A stretch of DNA of 64,000 nucleotides from Peptococcaceae bacterium BICA1-7. GTDB taxonomy: Bacteria; Bacillota; Desulfotomaculia; Desulfotomaculales; Desulfocucumaceae. A program made the translations under genes and the position numbers. The stretch is from the NCBI GenBank assembly GCA_000802095.1, contig JUEB01000009.1:62001-126000 (forward strand). Direction: 5' to 3'. Within the stretch, counting starts at the first letter, position 1. Each line of letters begins with the position of its first letter. Shown piece by piece: positions 21,781 through 30,783 of the stretch. The notes under the pieces were generated by a model. The model was not told where the DNA came from. It did not search any database and saw only the letters and a program-made list of their open reading frames with translations.

Positions 21781-22824
21781 TCATTTTACCTCAGTCGTAT
21801 CCATGGCCCCCGCTTCCCACCAGCCCCGCACTTCATTCCGCATCAGGACATATTTACCGAGCTGCACCCCGCGCGACTTCAGGAACTTTATCAGCGTTCC
21901 GCCGCCTATCTTGGCGCTGCTGCCCTTCTCGATATATTTTTCATTTCGGCTGACCTTATAGGTGTTTGGGCCAGAGTCTTCCCGGATTACCAGGACACCT
22001 CGCTTTGACACTCCCACGAGGACCGCATCAACGCCTTCCAGCTCTTTCTGTGCGCTGGTATTGATACACATGTGCTTTGCATTGACCGTCAAGATAGGTC
22101 TTTTGTCTACGGGCTTGAACGGGGTGGCCCATTCAACTTCATCGTCTGTATCAGTATCGTTTTGGGTTATGCTGATTAACTTACCGTCGCCTGTTTGCAT
22201 GGCGGTATAGTCCGGACCAGGGCCCAGGTCAACGCCCTTTTTAAATGCGAGGCCAAGTTGACCAAGGAATACACCTACAGCTTCAGTGGCCCGTTTCATA
22301 TCCTGATCTGTTCCTGTGGTCATGGTTTCCGGTGCCTTTAAGTTCAGCCCACTGAGCCCCCATTCTTTTTTTAGAGCGGTTAATGTGGCAATCCAGGATG
22401 GTTTATTGATAGCCACTTTTTTTAAAATCTCCGGGTCACTCAGTTTCTTTTCTTTGTAGGCCAGGTATAGATCTTTAGTGAGCTTCGTTTTCAGAAATTC
22501 AAGGCGCCCACCGGGCACACTCTCAGGCCTTACCATATCAGCGACCTCCTCTGTATTAACTCCCCACCGGGGAAATATGTTCCGGGCTCCCAGGTATTGC
22601 TTAAGGCTATTGACGGTTATATTTAAAAGCTCTGCTGCTTCCTCTGGGCTCCCGCTTACCTTTATAGCATTCATAACCCGGGCATGGAACTGATTGTTGT
22701 TCTTCTTCCGGGGTGCGACCGGGCCATAACGGGCCAGTTCCTCCGGGCTCAGGGTGTAGGTTGTAAGCTTACTGGTTACCGTGGCAGCCTGTTCAGTTTT
22801 ACGGTTGTAAATTGGTTCGCTCAT
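21781..22824 (-). CDS. phage protein with N-terminal HTH-like segment, unknown
   Basis: Start chosen at ATG 22824 after GGAGGGGGTG, giving 347 residues. Residues about 30-90 include SPEEAAELLNITVNSLKQYL, resembling a helix-turn-helix. The middle is helical and acidic (TQNDTDTDDEVEW), and the C-terminus is alpha/beta with ILTVNAKHMCINTSAQKEL. The first bases overlap the HTH gene upstream by 26 bases. No known family was recognised. It could be a DNA-binding accessory factor. Confidence 0.55.
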   Translation of the reverse strand: MSEPIYNRKTEQAATVTSKLTTYTLSPEELARYGPVAPRKKNNNQFHARVMNAIKVSGSPEEAAELLNITVNSLKQYLGARNIFPRWGVNTEEVADMVRPESVPGGRLEFLKTKLTKDLYLAYKEKKLSDPEILKKVAINKPSWIATLTALKKEWGLSGLNLKAPETMTTGTDQDMKRATEAVGVFLGQLGLAFKKGVDLGPGPDYTAMQTGDGKLISITQNDTDTDDEVEWATPFKPVDKRPILTVNAKHMCINTSAQKELEGVDAVLVGVSKRGVLVIREDSGPNTYKVSRNEKYIEKGSSAKIGGGTLIKFLKSRGVQLGKYVLMRNEVRGWWEAGAMDTTEVK

Positions 22825-23074
22825 TTTTACACCCCCTCCGGATCCAGTTATAGACCGATCCGGCTGATATACCATACATGGCTCCGATTTCCTTATAGGT
22901 CATTGTCTTTTTAAGCTTGGCCATGTCCTTTTTGTCATCTTCGGTGATGTCCTTATGCCAGCAATGCTTTCTGAGTGGCCTGTCCGTTTCCAGATAATCA
23001 AAAGCTTGTTCAGGCGTTCTCTCGGTTAGGATGGACAAGGCCAGCGCGTAGTAGGCTATTTTGTGGTCCATCAA
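22799..23074 (-). CDS. small HTH protein
   Basis: 91 residues, ATG at 23074. Segment MTYKEIGAMYGISAGSVYNW is a clear helix-turn-helix, preceded by a charged helix KDMAKLKKT. It likely binds DNA as a regulator. It overlaps the next gene by 26 bases. Confidence 0.6.
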   Translation of the reverse strand: MMDHKIAYYALALSILTERTPEQAFDYLETDRPLRKHCWHKDITEDDKKDMAKLKKTMTYKEIGAMYGISAGSVYNWIRRGCKNERTNLQP

Positions 23075-23086
23075 TTCGCACCCCCC

Positions 23087-23710
23087 TCAGACAGTTCCCA
23101 ATTTCAGGGGGCCTGGTAGCCCTTCACCGGGACCGGTTCCGGCAGATGCCACCGGGCTATATTGTGTACTGTATTGTGCCATATCTATGTCACTCTCAAT
23201 TTCATTCCCCCAAGCATTCCACCCCGGGACCCTCCGCCTGGCAAAAAGCTCAATCCGCTTTCGGTTCTCCATGGTCCTGGCCGTGGCTGTTTCAATGATC
23301 TCCCTGAATATTTCGGGCTTCTCGGAGTGTGCCAGGACTGGGTGTTCAACGAAGTTAGGCAACTGGCACCTAAAGGCTTTAATTTTGCCGCGGACTCCGA
23401 AAAGTAATTCCTCGATTTCACCCCGGAACCAGTACCCCAGGCCCAGGCGTCCAGTTTTGCGCCAGGTAATTTTGGTTTTGTAATTGAAGCCCCAGGCCTG
23501 CATCACCTGAAGGCCTTCTTTCAGCATCGGAACGGTGGCCCATAAGAACAGTACTGCATTCCTGTCTGATATTTCCGGGACCGGCAGCCGGCAGATCTCC
23601 TCCACCGACATTACCGTGTACTTCTGGGCGGCCCCGCTTTTGTGGGAGCCGCCAGTTCGTTGGTTATCGTATTTCCAGCCGGGATCAGCATAGAGAACAT
23701 TATATTTCAC
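23087..23710 (-). CDS. MT-A70-family DNA N6-adenine methyltransferase, DPGW variant
   Basis: 207 residues. The catalytic motif IV is YADPGWKYDNQRTGG, where the usual sequence is DPPW. Further family segments are AVLFLWATVPMLKEGLQVMQ, WGFNYKTKITWRKTG, LGLGYWFRGEIEELLFG, PVLAHSEKPEIFREII and RKRIELFARR. The family methylates adenine N6 in DNA; in prophages it may protect against restriction. The Pro-to-Gly change next to the catalytic Asp is noted below. It overlaps the gene at 23707 by 4 bases. Confidence 0.9.
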   Translation of the reverse strand: MKYNVLYADPGWKYDNQRTGGSHKSGAAQKYTVMSVEEICRLPVPEISDRNAVLFLWATVPMLKEGLQVMQAWGFNYKTKITWRKTGRLGLGYWFRGEIEELLFGVRGKIKAFRCQLPNFVEHPVLAHSEKPEIFREIIETATARTMENRKRIELFARRRVPGWNAWGNEIESDIDMAQYSTQYSPVASAGTGPGEGLPGPLKLGTV

Positions 23711-24102
23711 AGTTTATCACCCGCTGCCTTGCAGATTTTCAAATCAGTCCTTACCCTCGGGACATATACCCGGATAGCCTGCCGGTTCTTCTGGACACTG
23801 ATTTGCTTATGGGTCTTTTTCAGTGAATCCTTGAGCTTTGGGTATTCCTTCAGCATTTCATAGAGGAAAATCAGGGTTTCATTTTCATCTTTCATCCGGC
23901 GCCGTTCTTCGCGGACTCGCTTCAGTTCCCGCATCAGCCGCAGACATCCCGCCGGGCTCAGTTGAGACAGTTCAATCTCATGCAATAAATCCTGTGTTTC
24001 CTTGTCTCTGAGCTCTATCGCAATGATGTTGTTTTCGTATGTATCAATTACTGTGCGGATATATTGCATCATTGTGGTTACAACTTTTTCAGCAATACAC
24101 AT
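23707..24102 (-). CDS. helical phage protein, unknown
   Basis: Start chosen at ATG 24102 after AAAGGTG; the frame is open to 24129. About 131 residues, highly charged and helical (ELKRVREERRRMKDENETLI), likely a coiled-coil. Its C-terminus is basic. No family recognised. The stop overlaps the methylase start. Confidence 0.5.
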   Translation of the reverse strand: MCIAEKVVTTMMQYIRTVIDTYENNIIAIELRDKETQDLLHEIELSQLSPAGCLRLMRELKRVREERRRMKDENETLIFLYEMLKEYPKLKDSLKKTHKQISVQKNRQAIRVYVPRVRTDLKICKAAGDKL

Positions 24103-24121
24103 AGACTTCAACACCTTTCTG

Positions 24122-24604
24122 TTATGCAATCACCTCGGGCGACTCCCAGCTCCATAGGCCCTGATGACCTGACGCCGGTATAGGTTCCGGCAGTGGTTGC
24201 ATGTCCTTGAACAGCCAGGCGAACCGGCCCGGGGTATAGTCACCAAAACATATTTCTGGATACCCAGGTAATGGGGCAAACCACTTCGGCGGGTCAATTT
24301 GGTTAGAATCAAGCCTGTATAGGCCGTCCTCTCCAATACGGCAACACTCTGCCAGGATGCAAGTGGCCACTATGGCCCCAAAAGGCAAATCCAAAGAAGA
24401 TGTATAACAGTGCTTTTCAGGACTGAATAGCACCTCTGAAAACGTAATCCTGCTACATAACTCACGCGCCCACTTTGGAAAAACCTTAGCCGCATGTATC
24501 GCCAGCGGCCCCCGGTACCTGGTCGCCCAGCTCCGTGTCTCTATCCGCTTCGCCCCGATGGACACCAGTGAGGCCCAGGGCTGATATAATGTTAGTGCTT
24601 TCAT
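24122..24604 (-). CDS. ASCH-domain protein
   Basis: 160 residues: MKALTLYQPWASLVSIGAKR, IETRSWATRYRGPLAIHAAK and PFGAIVATCILAECC are the ASCH signature (beta-barrel, PUA-like). The end has RFAWLFKDMQPLPEPI. ASCH proteins bind RNA or modified bases; phage and defence-island copies are common. ATG at 24604 overlaps the preceding stop (ATGA). Confidence 0.9.
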   Translation of the reverse strand: MKALTLYQPWASLVSIGAKRIETRSWATRYRGPLAIHAAKVFPKWARELCSRITFSEVLFSPEKHCYTSSLDLPFGAIVATCILAECCRIGEDGLYRLDSNQIDPPKWFAPLPGYPEICFGDYTPGRFAWLFKDMQPLPEPIPASGHQGLWSWESPEVIA

Positions 24605-24765
24605 TCTATCCGTCCCTTTTTTAGCACCCTGGCCCGTCCGGTGTGCCGGTGCTCAAGGTGTAATTCCCCCGAAAGGGCCTTGGTCACCAGCCAGTTATCC
24701 GAATTAAGGCGTGCCACCATAATGGCTAATTTTTGTTTTCTGGTGGGGTTTTTACCTTGCTTCAT
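24601..24765 (-). CDS. 54-residue DUF6906-type small protein
   Basis: Minus-strand ATG at 24765 (inside the end of the helicase gene, 14-base overlap), stop TGA at 24601. Starts MKQGKNPTRKQKLAIMVARL and continues NSDNWLVTKALSGELHLEHR. The MKQGK-PTRKQK--I start is typical of a short conserved family in Firmicutes phages and hosts. The overlaps on both sides (14 and 4 bases) suggest coupled translation. Function unknown. Confidence 0.75.
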   Translation of the reverse strand: MKQGKNPTRKQKLAIMVARLNSDNWLVTKALSGELHLEHRHTGRARVLKKGRIE

Positions 24766-26380
24766 ACCATTCCCCTCCAAACTCAGTATTTATCTGGTTA
24801 AATTCCGGCTTATACTCTGCCGGGCTAATATCCCTCGGCACTTTCCATCCATTGCCCGCGATCCTGTCAATAAGCTTTTTAGCTACATCAAACTGCCAGG
24901 TACCCACGTGCTGGAATCCTTTGCCCTCCAGGAACCTGATCTGCTTCGGGGTGGTAAGCCCCTCCGACCGACGCTTGTCCAGCCTGTCCAGCAGTTTTGT
25001 AGCCTTTCCGGCACTTTCAATCTGGTCTGGAAATATGCCCAGCTTTTCAAGGGTTTTGATCTGTTTATCAGAGGGTGGCCCCATCTCCCATCCAAACGCT
25101 GGGACATAGCTTGCCAGGTCCTCGGCCTGGATGCTCATTTCAAACTGCAGCGGGTCCACCAGTTTACGCTTCCGGTTCCGCATTTCCGCAAGTTGCTTCG
25201 CCAAGGCCTCTTCCCGGGCTGCCACGACATCCTCTTTTGCTTGTACTTCAGCTTCCTGGATATCAACCGGGCAGCCGGCTGCTTCAATGTTTTCTGTCAT
25301 TTTTTCGGCCACTTCTGGAGATTCACATATTAAGTGGGCCGGGTGACATAGCTCATGCCGGGTTGTGTGCCAGAGGAAGTCCAAAAGTAACAGATGATCT
25401 TTTCCTGGGGAAAGCCGGGTACCCCGCCCTACCATTTGGCAGTAAAGACTTCTGATTTTCGTAGGCCGGAGCACCACTATGCAGTCCACCTGGGGACAGT
25501 CCCATCCCTCAGTCAGCAACATGGAGTTACACAGCACGTTATATTTACCAGCCTCAAAATCAGCCAACACCTCGGCCCGGTCCTGACTACCACCATTTAC
25601 CTCTGCTGCGGCGAACCCCTTGCTTTCCAAAATGTCCCTGAACTTCTGACTTGTCTTAATAAGTGGTAGGAATGCTACCGTCTTACGGTCCATGCAACAT
25701 TTAGCCATTTCCTCGGCAATCTGGTACAGGTACGGGTCCAGGGCTGTCCCAAGGTCAGCGGTCTTATAGTCTCCGGCCTGTATCCCCACACCAGTCAGAT
25801 CCAGTTTAAGAGGTATTGTCTGAGCCTTGATCTTACACAGATAGCCTTCCTTGATGGCTTTGGGCAGTGTGTATTCATAGGCCAGGCTTTCAAAATACTG
25901 CCCCAGGTTCCGCATATCCCCCCTGTCAGGGGTAGCGGTAACGCCCAGTACCTTTGCCCGGTCAAAATGCCCCAGGACCCGCTGATAGCTGTCAGAAAGG
26001 CAGTGGTGGGCCTCGTCAACGATAATCGTATTGAAATAATCTTGAGGGAACTGATTAAGCCGCTTTTCCCGCATCAGGGATTGGATACTGCCCACTACTA
26101 TGCGGAACCAGCTACCCAGGCAGGTTTCTTCCGCCTTTTCTGTAGCGCATCCCAGGCCGGTTGCCCGACTCAGCTTATCGGCAGCCTGGTCCAAGAGCTC
26201 TCCCCGGTGGGCCAGGATCAGGACCCGCTCACCACCCCGAACGCAATCCTCAGCCAGGCTGCAAAAAACTATGGTCTTGCCGGTCCCTGTTGGCAACACC
26301 AGCAGGGTCTTGAGTGCCCCGCTGGTCCACTGCCCCTGTATGGCTTCTTTTGCCTGAGTTTGATAAGGTCGAAGTTTCAT
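24752..26380 (-). CDS. DEAD/DEAH-box (SF2) helicase
   Basis: 542 residues. RPYQTQAKEAI at the start (Q-motif type), LLVLPTGTGKTIVF (motif I), IIVDEAHHCLSDSYQRV (motif II), LGVTATPDRGD (III), then VLCNSMLLTEGWDCP and QMVGRGTRLSPGKD (motifs V-VI). The C-terminal 150 residues are phage-specific helical repeats. It belongs to the RecQ/RadD-like phage helicases of replication-recombination modules. ATG after AAGGGA. Confidence 0.93.
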   Translation of the reverse strand: MKLRPYQTQAKEAIQGQWTSGALKTLLVLPTGTGKTIVFCSLAEDCVRGGERVLILAHRGELLDQAADKLSRATGLGCATEKAEETCLGSWFRIVVGSIQSLMREKRLNQFPQDYFNTIIVDEAHHCLSDSYQRVLGHFDRAKVLGVTATPDRGDMRNLGQYFESLAYEYTLPKAIKEGYLCKIKAQTIPLKLDLTGVGIQAGDYKTADLGTALDPYLYQIAEEMAKCCMDRKTVAFLPLIKTSQKFRDILESKGFAAAEVNGGSQDRAEVLADFEAGKYNVLCNSMLLTEGWDCPQVDCIVVLRPTKIRSLYCQMVGRGTRLSPGKDHLLLLDFLWHTTRHELCHPAHLICESPEVAEKMTENIEAAGCPVDIQEAEVQAKEDVVAAREEALAKQLAEMRNRKRKLVDPLQFEMSIQAEDLASYVPAFGWEMGPPSDKQIKTLEKLGIFPDQIESAGKATKLLDRLDKRRSEGLTTPKQIRFLEGKGFQHVGTWQFDVAKKLIDRIAGNGWKVPRDISPAEYKPEFNQINTEFGGEWYEAR

Positions 26381-26382
26381 AG

Positions 26383-26688
26383 CTATTTCCCTTCTAGCCT
26401 TTTGATAAGCTCTGGGACCAGATAGTTCTCCAAAGCGTATTCATATACTTGTGGTGAAAAAGGGTGAGTGCAATTGTCAAGATTATGTTTTACTGCTGCT
26501 ATAAGTGCCTCATTATTAAGCTTGGAATATAGCAATCTAAATCCTGGTGTGTTGGCCCTAACCTTTTTATATTGATCCAGGGTAATAGTTCCCGGTTTTA
26601 CAGCCGCTATGTCTATATCCACGCCATCAATAGACACATGGGGTTTTAATTCAGGTGTTTTTGGTTTCATTAAGCTTCTTAATTCCAT
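26383..26688 (-). CDS. small phage protein, unknown
   Basis: 101 residues, ATG at 26688 after AAAGGGAAG. Contains KPHVSIDGVDIDIAAVKPGT and a C-terminal helical part (SPQVYEYALENYLVPELIKR). No family recognised. It is the gene between helicase and DUF669 protein and likely part of the same recombination operon. Confidence 0.55.
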   Translation of the reverse strand: MELRSLMKPKTPELKPHVSIDGVDIDIAAVKPGTITLDQYKKVRANTPGFRLLYSKLNNEALIAAVKHNLDNCTHPFSPQVYEYALENYLVPELIKRLEGK

Positions 26689-26690
26689 GG

Positions 26691-27137
26691 TTAAAACTTC
26701 CCTTTTTCAAAGGATGGCTTCGACTCTGCCGGGTCATAGAACTTCTTGATTTCGTTGCCCGTTACTTCCTCGCCGTTTTCTTTGGTCCACTTCCGGACTC
26801 CGATTTTGCACCTGCCGGTTGAACCCACAACCCTACCCCAGTTCATAGTCAATTTTTCGCCGTGCTTGCGCTGACCGATTCCCATAAAGAACGCACACAG
26901 CAACCCCTCAGTTTTGGTATGTAGGAATAGATTATGTTTAATGGTAGTCTGGCCCGCAGCACCCTTAATCTTGATGCTTAAAGTGGCCTTGTTACAAGGC
27001 GGCAGTTTTTCTGAACCCGGGTGCCTCCCCCGCTCAAACCCCACAACCTCAAAATCATAATCACCCTCCGGCAGCGTTTCAAAATCAGGGCCATCGTTTT
27101 CAATCGGATCATCCCAGCCTAATTCACGATCACTCAT
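26691..27137 (-). CDS. DUF669-family, SSB-like protein
   Basis: 148 residues with DUF669 landmarks: ETLPEGDYDFEVVGFERGRH, CNKATLSIKIKG, IKHNLFLHTKTEGLLCAFFM and a GRCKIGVRKWTKENGEE end. In phages these sit next to Sak4-type ATPases and probably bind single-stranded DNA. ATG after GGGAGG. It pairs with the ATPase gene just upstream. Confidence 0.88.
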   Translation of the reverse strand: MSDRELGWDDPIENDGPDFETLPEGDYDFEVVGFERGRHPGSEKLPPCNKATLSIKIKGAAGQTTIKHNLFLHTKTEGLLCAFFMGIGQRKHGEKLTMNWGRVVGSTGRCKIGVRKWTKENGEEVTGNEIKKFYDPAESKPSFEKGKF

Positions 27138-27166
27138 GTGGTTTTACCTCCCTATTTAATTGGTGA

Positions 27167-28240
27167 TTAGCTTTCCTTGGCTTGCTTAATCATGGCAAAA
27201 ACCTGCGGCCAGGCCCCCACCAGCACCCCGTTGATAAACTCGGAATCGTAATTGCTGATGGGAGTATCCACCGGATAATAGCCCCTGCTGGCTACGGCCT
27301 GCTGAATTTCTGCAACGGTTACATTGTTTGCCGCCATCAGGTCGGCCAGCGGTTTCGGTACGTCAGGGGAAGGCCCGGCATCCGGTATATCATTTAAGCT
27401 GTAGGTATTAACGGGGGCGGGATCCGGCTTCGTTTCGGGTTTCGTTTCCGGTTTCGGAGGTTCCGACTTTTGCTCTGTCCTGGTTTCAGGCACCGGATTT
27501 TGTTTTGTGGTAGATACCCCCCGGGTGACGATGCAGTGGGCTATTGAGCTGTAATCGAAAGGTATCTTATCAGTCAAACCATGGCGGTTTTTTGCGTCCC
27601 AGGCTGGGTGATGACTGGTGTAAATTACACGTTTGCCACCCTGGGCTTTATTTTTCTTATCCTCAGTTTTAACAACAATGGTTTCATAATTGGCGAAAAG
27701 AACCATGTCTGCCCATTCTTTAACCATTGGAGCTACATATTTGGTAAGTTTCAATTCCCAGCGGTCGTAGGCGCCCATTTCATCCGGCTGCTCAAATTTA
27801 CGCATCTGAGCATGGCACACGATAACCACATTTATACCGAGATCAATTAATTCTTCCAGCGCGTTTAATAATTTACCGAATGATTCTGCCAACCTGGGGT
27901 AACCCTTGCCATATCCAAAATCCTCAATACTTTTTTTCCCAGCCGTTGCACATAAATCATTGGCGCAAAGTTTTTCTGCCCAGTCTCCAGTATCGATAAT
28001 AAAAGTGTCGCAAGCTGTAGGATTGTTTTTGATGTAGTTAACATGTTCCAACAATAATGCCCAGCTACTTGTTTTTGCAGATTTTGATGTTCGCCTAACA
28101 TTTAGTCTCCTGGTGCTTCCTTCAGTATCTTCAAACAAGGCGCCAGGGAAATTAGAAACAAAGGTTGATTTTCCAATTCCTTCGGGGCCGTAAAAGACAA
28201 CCTTTTGAGCCCCATCAATTACTCCGCTGGTGATTTCCAT
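27167..28240 (-). CDS. Sak4-like recombination ATPase (AAA_24)
   Basis: Start chosen at ATG 28240 after GAGGAG, 357 residues. N-terminal ATPase: VVFYGPEGIGKSTFVSNFPG, DTEGSTRRLNVRR, DTFIIDTGDWAEKL (Walker B), GINVVIVCHAQMRKF. A Pro/Thr-rich linker (about residues 250-290) precedes a small C-terminal helical domain. Sak4-type proteins are RecA-like single-strand annealing or recombination proteins of phages. The SSB-like DUF669 gene follows directly, the usual pair. Confidence 0.9.
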   Translation of the reverse strand: MEITSGVIDGAQKVVFYGPEGIGKSTFVSNFPGALFEDTEGSTRRLNVRRTSKSAKTSSWALLLEHVNYIKNNPTACDTFIIDTGDWAEKLCANDLCATAGKKSIEDFGYGKGYPRLAESFGKLLNALEELIDLGINVVIVCHAQMRKFEQPDEMGAYDRWELKLTKYVAPMVKEWADMVLFANYETIVVKTEDKKNKAQGGKRVIYTSHHPAWDAKNRHGLTDKIPFDYSSIAHCIVTRGVSTTKQNPVPETRTEQKSEPPKPETKPETKPDPAPVNTYSLNDIPDAGPSPDVPKPLADLMAANNVTVAEIQQAVASRGYYPVDTPISNYDSEFINGVLVGAWPQVFAMIKQAKES

Positions 28241-28246
28241 CAAGTT

Positions 28247-28984
28247 TCACTCCTCTTCTCTTTCTAAAATGCTGCCTGCTTCAAAATCTGCCGTTGAAAG
28301 CAGAACTACAAGAGGCGTCATTTTAGTGGCATTATTAAAAGCCCATCTGCCGGAATAGTCGCTTAAATCCCAAGCTGCCATATGCCACCTGATGGCAAGC
28401 TTTTCATGGTCAGTAAGCTTGATAAAATCCTGCAGAATACTCAAGGATCTTTCTCCGTGGCCAAGAGGCAGCTTATCGTTAACGGAGAACGCAACCGGTA
28501 ATTCCGGAAATGGATCTTTGGGTCGGTTTTTAAGCCAATCAATCAAAATCGTTGCGCTTGCAGAGGGAACCGATCTTTTGAACTGACCGTTTTCATCAAA
28601 TGTTTTTAAAAAAACGCCGGCGCTAAACTCAGCAACCAAACCTTTTTTCTGTGACCATAAGCTGTTGAGATAGTTGAACTGAGAATCACTGCAAGGCTCT
28701 CCACCTTCCTGATAAAAATTTACCTTGCAGAGGTCGTGGCCCAGGCCGCAAATGATGATTGATTCTTCCGGAGCATCAATTTTGAAAAGTTTTATCTTTT
28801 CATACAGCAGGCTGTAAACATTTAAGCTATGTTCTGCCAGTCCGCCAATTTTGGCTAAATGATGTTTTGTAGAGCAAGGAGCCCGAAAGAAATCAGATTC
28901 ATTCAAGAAACTAATCAGTTCTTCTATCCCGGTTCGGTTAACTTGACGCCAAAGACTGAGAATAACTTCCCTATGTCCAGACAT
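28247..28984 (-). CDS. HD-domain phosphohydrolase
   Basis: 245 residues. The HD signature is KHHLAKIGGLAEHSLNVYSL ... IICGLGHDLCKVNF: the H, HD pair is present, with later GHGERSLSILQDFIKLTDHE and IRWHMAAWDLSD supplying further His/Asp ligands. The family cleaves nucleotides or nucleic acid ends; the phage role is unknown. It lies between the two recombination ATPases. Confidence 0.85.
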   Translation of the reverse strand: MSGHREVILSLWRQVNRTGIEELISFLNESDFFRAPCSTKHHLAKIGGLAEHSLNVYSLLYEKIKLFKIDAPEESIIICGLGHDLCKVNFYQEGGEPCSDSQFNYLNSLWSQKKGLVAEFSAGVFLKTFDENGQFKRSVPSASATILIDWLKNRPKDPFPELPVAFSVNDKLPLGHGERSLSILQDFIKLTDHEKLAIRWHMAAWDLSDYSGRWAFNNATKMTPLVVLLSTADFEAGSILEREEE

Positions 28985-30256
28985 TTAAAACGCACCTGCC
29001 TTCCATTTCGGTGTTTCCGGCGCTTCCGGTACCGGGGCCCCGGCCACATAACCGTCTTCAATGATCAGACTGCATTCCTCCCCGGTGCTGACCCGAGTGG
29101 CAATGGCCTGCAGCCCTTCCTGTTCCAGCCAGACTCCGAACTCGGTCAGGGTGTCCATATCCATCTGCTCCAGCTTGTCAAGCAATACAAAGCCACATTT
29201 GGGGTTAAGCTTGCGGACGATGGCCACAGACACCTTAAGCTGGTCAGACCCGCTCATATTGTCCCATTTGTGGCCATTGTAGGTTAACTCCCCGTCCGCC
29301 ACAGAGAGCCCGGGCAGCGGCAGGTCGGAGCCTTTCAGTAGGTCAATTTTTGCCTGTCTGGCAGCATCCAGCTGAGTAGTCAGGGCTGCATACTGGTTGG
29401 CATAATCCAGGGCGTCCTCTTCGGCTTTATCCTTGTCCAGGTTGGTCCGGACTTTGCGGTTGATTTCCTCAATATTGGCGATATTGGCTTCCAGTTCTTC
29501 GGTGCTTTCATCGTGCAGGTCCACGGCAGACTTCCGAGCTATTTCCAGGTCAGCCAGGATGGCGGCTTGTTTTTTTAGTAGCTCGTCAAGTTGATGCTGA
29601 ATGGTTTTGGCCTGTGCTTCCAGGTTCTGTAGGTTCTGGCGTTTACGCTGGTTCTCGCCGTTCCTGGCCAGGATATCCTGCTGCTGCCGGATCAGCTCGG
29701 AAGCGGAAACCAGTTCCTTGGGCGCATCCGGGTAGTAGGTCTGCTCTTTGGCAAACTTCTTCTTCTGGTCAGCGATCTGGCCGATAGTATGCCGCCGGTT
29801 GTATATTTCCGTTTCCTGCCGCTCCAACTCAACCAGCTTGTTGCCAACGCCGATAATCTGCAGGAGGGTGTTGGCCTTTTCCTTGTTGCTGGACTGCATA
29901 AACTTCGGCAGGTCCAGGGCCAGTTGCTCAACAAATTCATTAAGCAGCTGCTGGCCGCCCTTTTGCCCAGTGGGGTCAATGACTTTCAGATCGCTGTTTT
30001 TCCCTTTCCGCTCTACTACCAGCCCGTTACTCATGGTCAGGTGTAGCGTGGGGGGGATTACCGATCCCGCCCGCTGGGCTTCCGAGGGCCGGTAGGCATT
30101 ACCGCCCAGGGCCCAGGCAATGGCATCCAGTACGGAGGTTTTGCCCTGGTTATTCTTGCCGCCTACTATTGTCAGCCCGTTTGCTGTGGGTTCGATTTTG
30201 ACGGCCTTGACACGCTTGACGTTTTCGATTTCGAGTTTGTTTATTTTAATGCTCAC
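28985..30256 (-). CDS. SbcC/Rad50-like AAA ATPase (phage recombination)
   Basis: 423 residues from GTG at 30256 after GGAGGG. Walker A is IVGGKNNQGKTSVLDAIAWAL. The centre (residues about 150-290) is a long coiled-coil. The end has the signature-like MSGSDQLKVSVAIVRKLNPK and Walker B FVLLDKLEQMDMDTL, where a Lys replaces the usual Glu after the Asp. Such small Rad50-like proteins act in phage DNA repair or recombination. No SbcD-like nuclease gene is adjacent. Confidence 0.88.
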   Translation of the reverse strand: MSIKINKLEIENVKRVKAVKIEPTANGLTIVGGKNNQGKTSVLDAIAWALGGNAYRPSEAQRAGSVIPPTLHLTMSNGLVVERKGKNSDLKVIDPTGQKGGQQLLNEFVEQLALDLPKFMQSSNKEKANTLLQIIGVGNKLVELERQETEIYNRRHTIGQIADQKKKFAKEQTYYPDAPKELVSASELIRQQQDILARNGENQRKRQNLQNLEAQAKTIQHQLDELLKKQAAILADLEIARKSAVDLHDESTEELEANIANIEEINRKVRTNLDKDKAEEDALDYANQYAALTTQLDAARQAKIDLLKGSDLPLPGLSVADGELTYNGHKWDNMSGSDQLKVSVAIVRKLNPKCGFVLLDKLEQMDMDTLTEFGVWLEQEGLQAIATRVSTGEECSLIIEDGYVAGAPVPEAPETPKWKAGAF

Positions 30257-30292
30257 AATTGGCCCTCCTTATTTAGTTTTGTCAGGCAATCT

Positions 30293-30619
30293 TTAAAATG
30301 TGTACTGCTTTAAGCTTTCTTGATACGACTTATCACAGCATTTTTCACATACCATTTCACCCTTATGGCTAACGGTAATCAATGCCCCTTTGGTGTTGTT
30401 GCTGCCACAGGTAGTACAGGTAAATAGGCGTTTTTGATAGTCGCAGGGAATTCCTTTTGGCTTACGCACTTCCGCACTATATCTACGCCATGATACTTTT
30501 GCATGATGGCAGTAACATGTCGGTGAAGAGGGAGCATTTTTTATTCCCGCAAAATTCGCTAATGATGGCGATATACCAGCCCTATATTCATAATGAGTAC
30601 ATGTCTGGCATTTGCTCAT
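30293..30619 (-). CDS. Cys-rich zinc-binding phage protein
   Basis: 108 residues from ATG at 30619: CQTCTHYEYRAG, CYCHHAKVSW, then CTTCGSNNTKGALITVSHKG and CEKCCDKSYQ. It has two zinc-ribbon or knuckle-type modules. It likely binds nucleic acid. No specific family recognised. Confidence 0.7.
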   Translation of the reverse strand: MSKCQTCTHYEYRAGISPSLANFAGIKNAPSSPTCYCHHAKVSWRRYSAEVRKPKGIPCDYQKRLFTCTTCGSNNTKGALITVSHKGEMVCEKCCDKSYQESLKQYTF

Positions 30620-30660
30620 TGTTTACACATCCTTGCTGCGCTGCTTTACCATCAAGTCCA

Positions 30661-30771
30661 TCATTTACTACTTACTCTCTGCCGGCAGAGGTGCAAGGAT
30701 ATTGGGTACAGTCCGCAGTCAAATTCAAACTTACGGCAGTGCCCCGCTTGTTTACATTCCAACAGGGACAC
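30661..30771 (-). CDS. possible 36-residue Cys-rich peptide
   Basis: GTG at 30771, stop TGA at 30661-30663: MSLLECKQAGHCRKFEFDCG, then LYPISLHLCRQRVSSK. Four Cys residues at intervals suit a small zinc fold. No good ribosome binding site is seen, so it is weakly supported; it only fills the 163-base gap between two genes. Confidence 0.3.
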   Translation of the reverse strand: MSLLECKQAGHCRKFEFDCGLYPISLHLCRQRVSSK

Positions 30772-30783
30772 TTTCGCCGGAAT

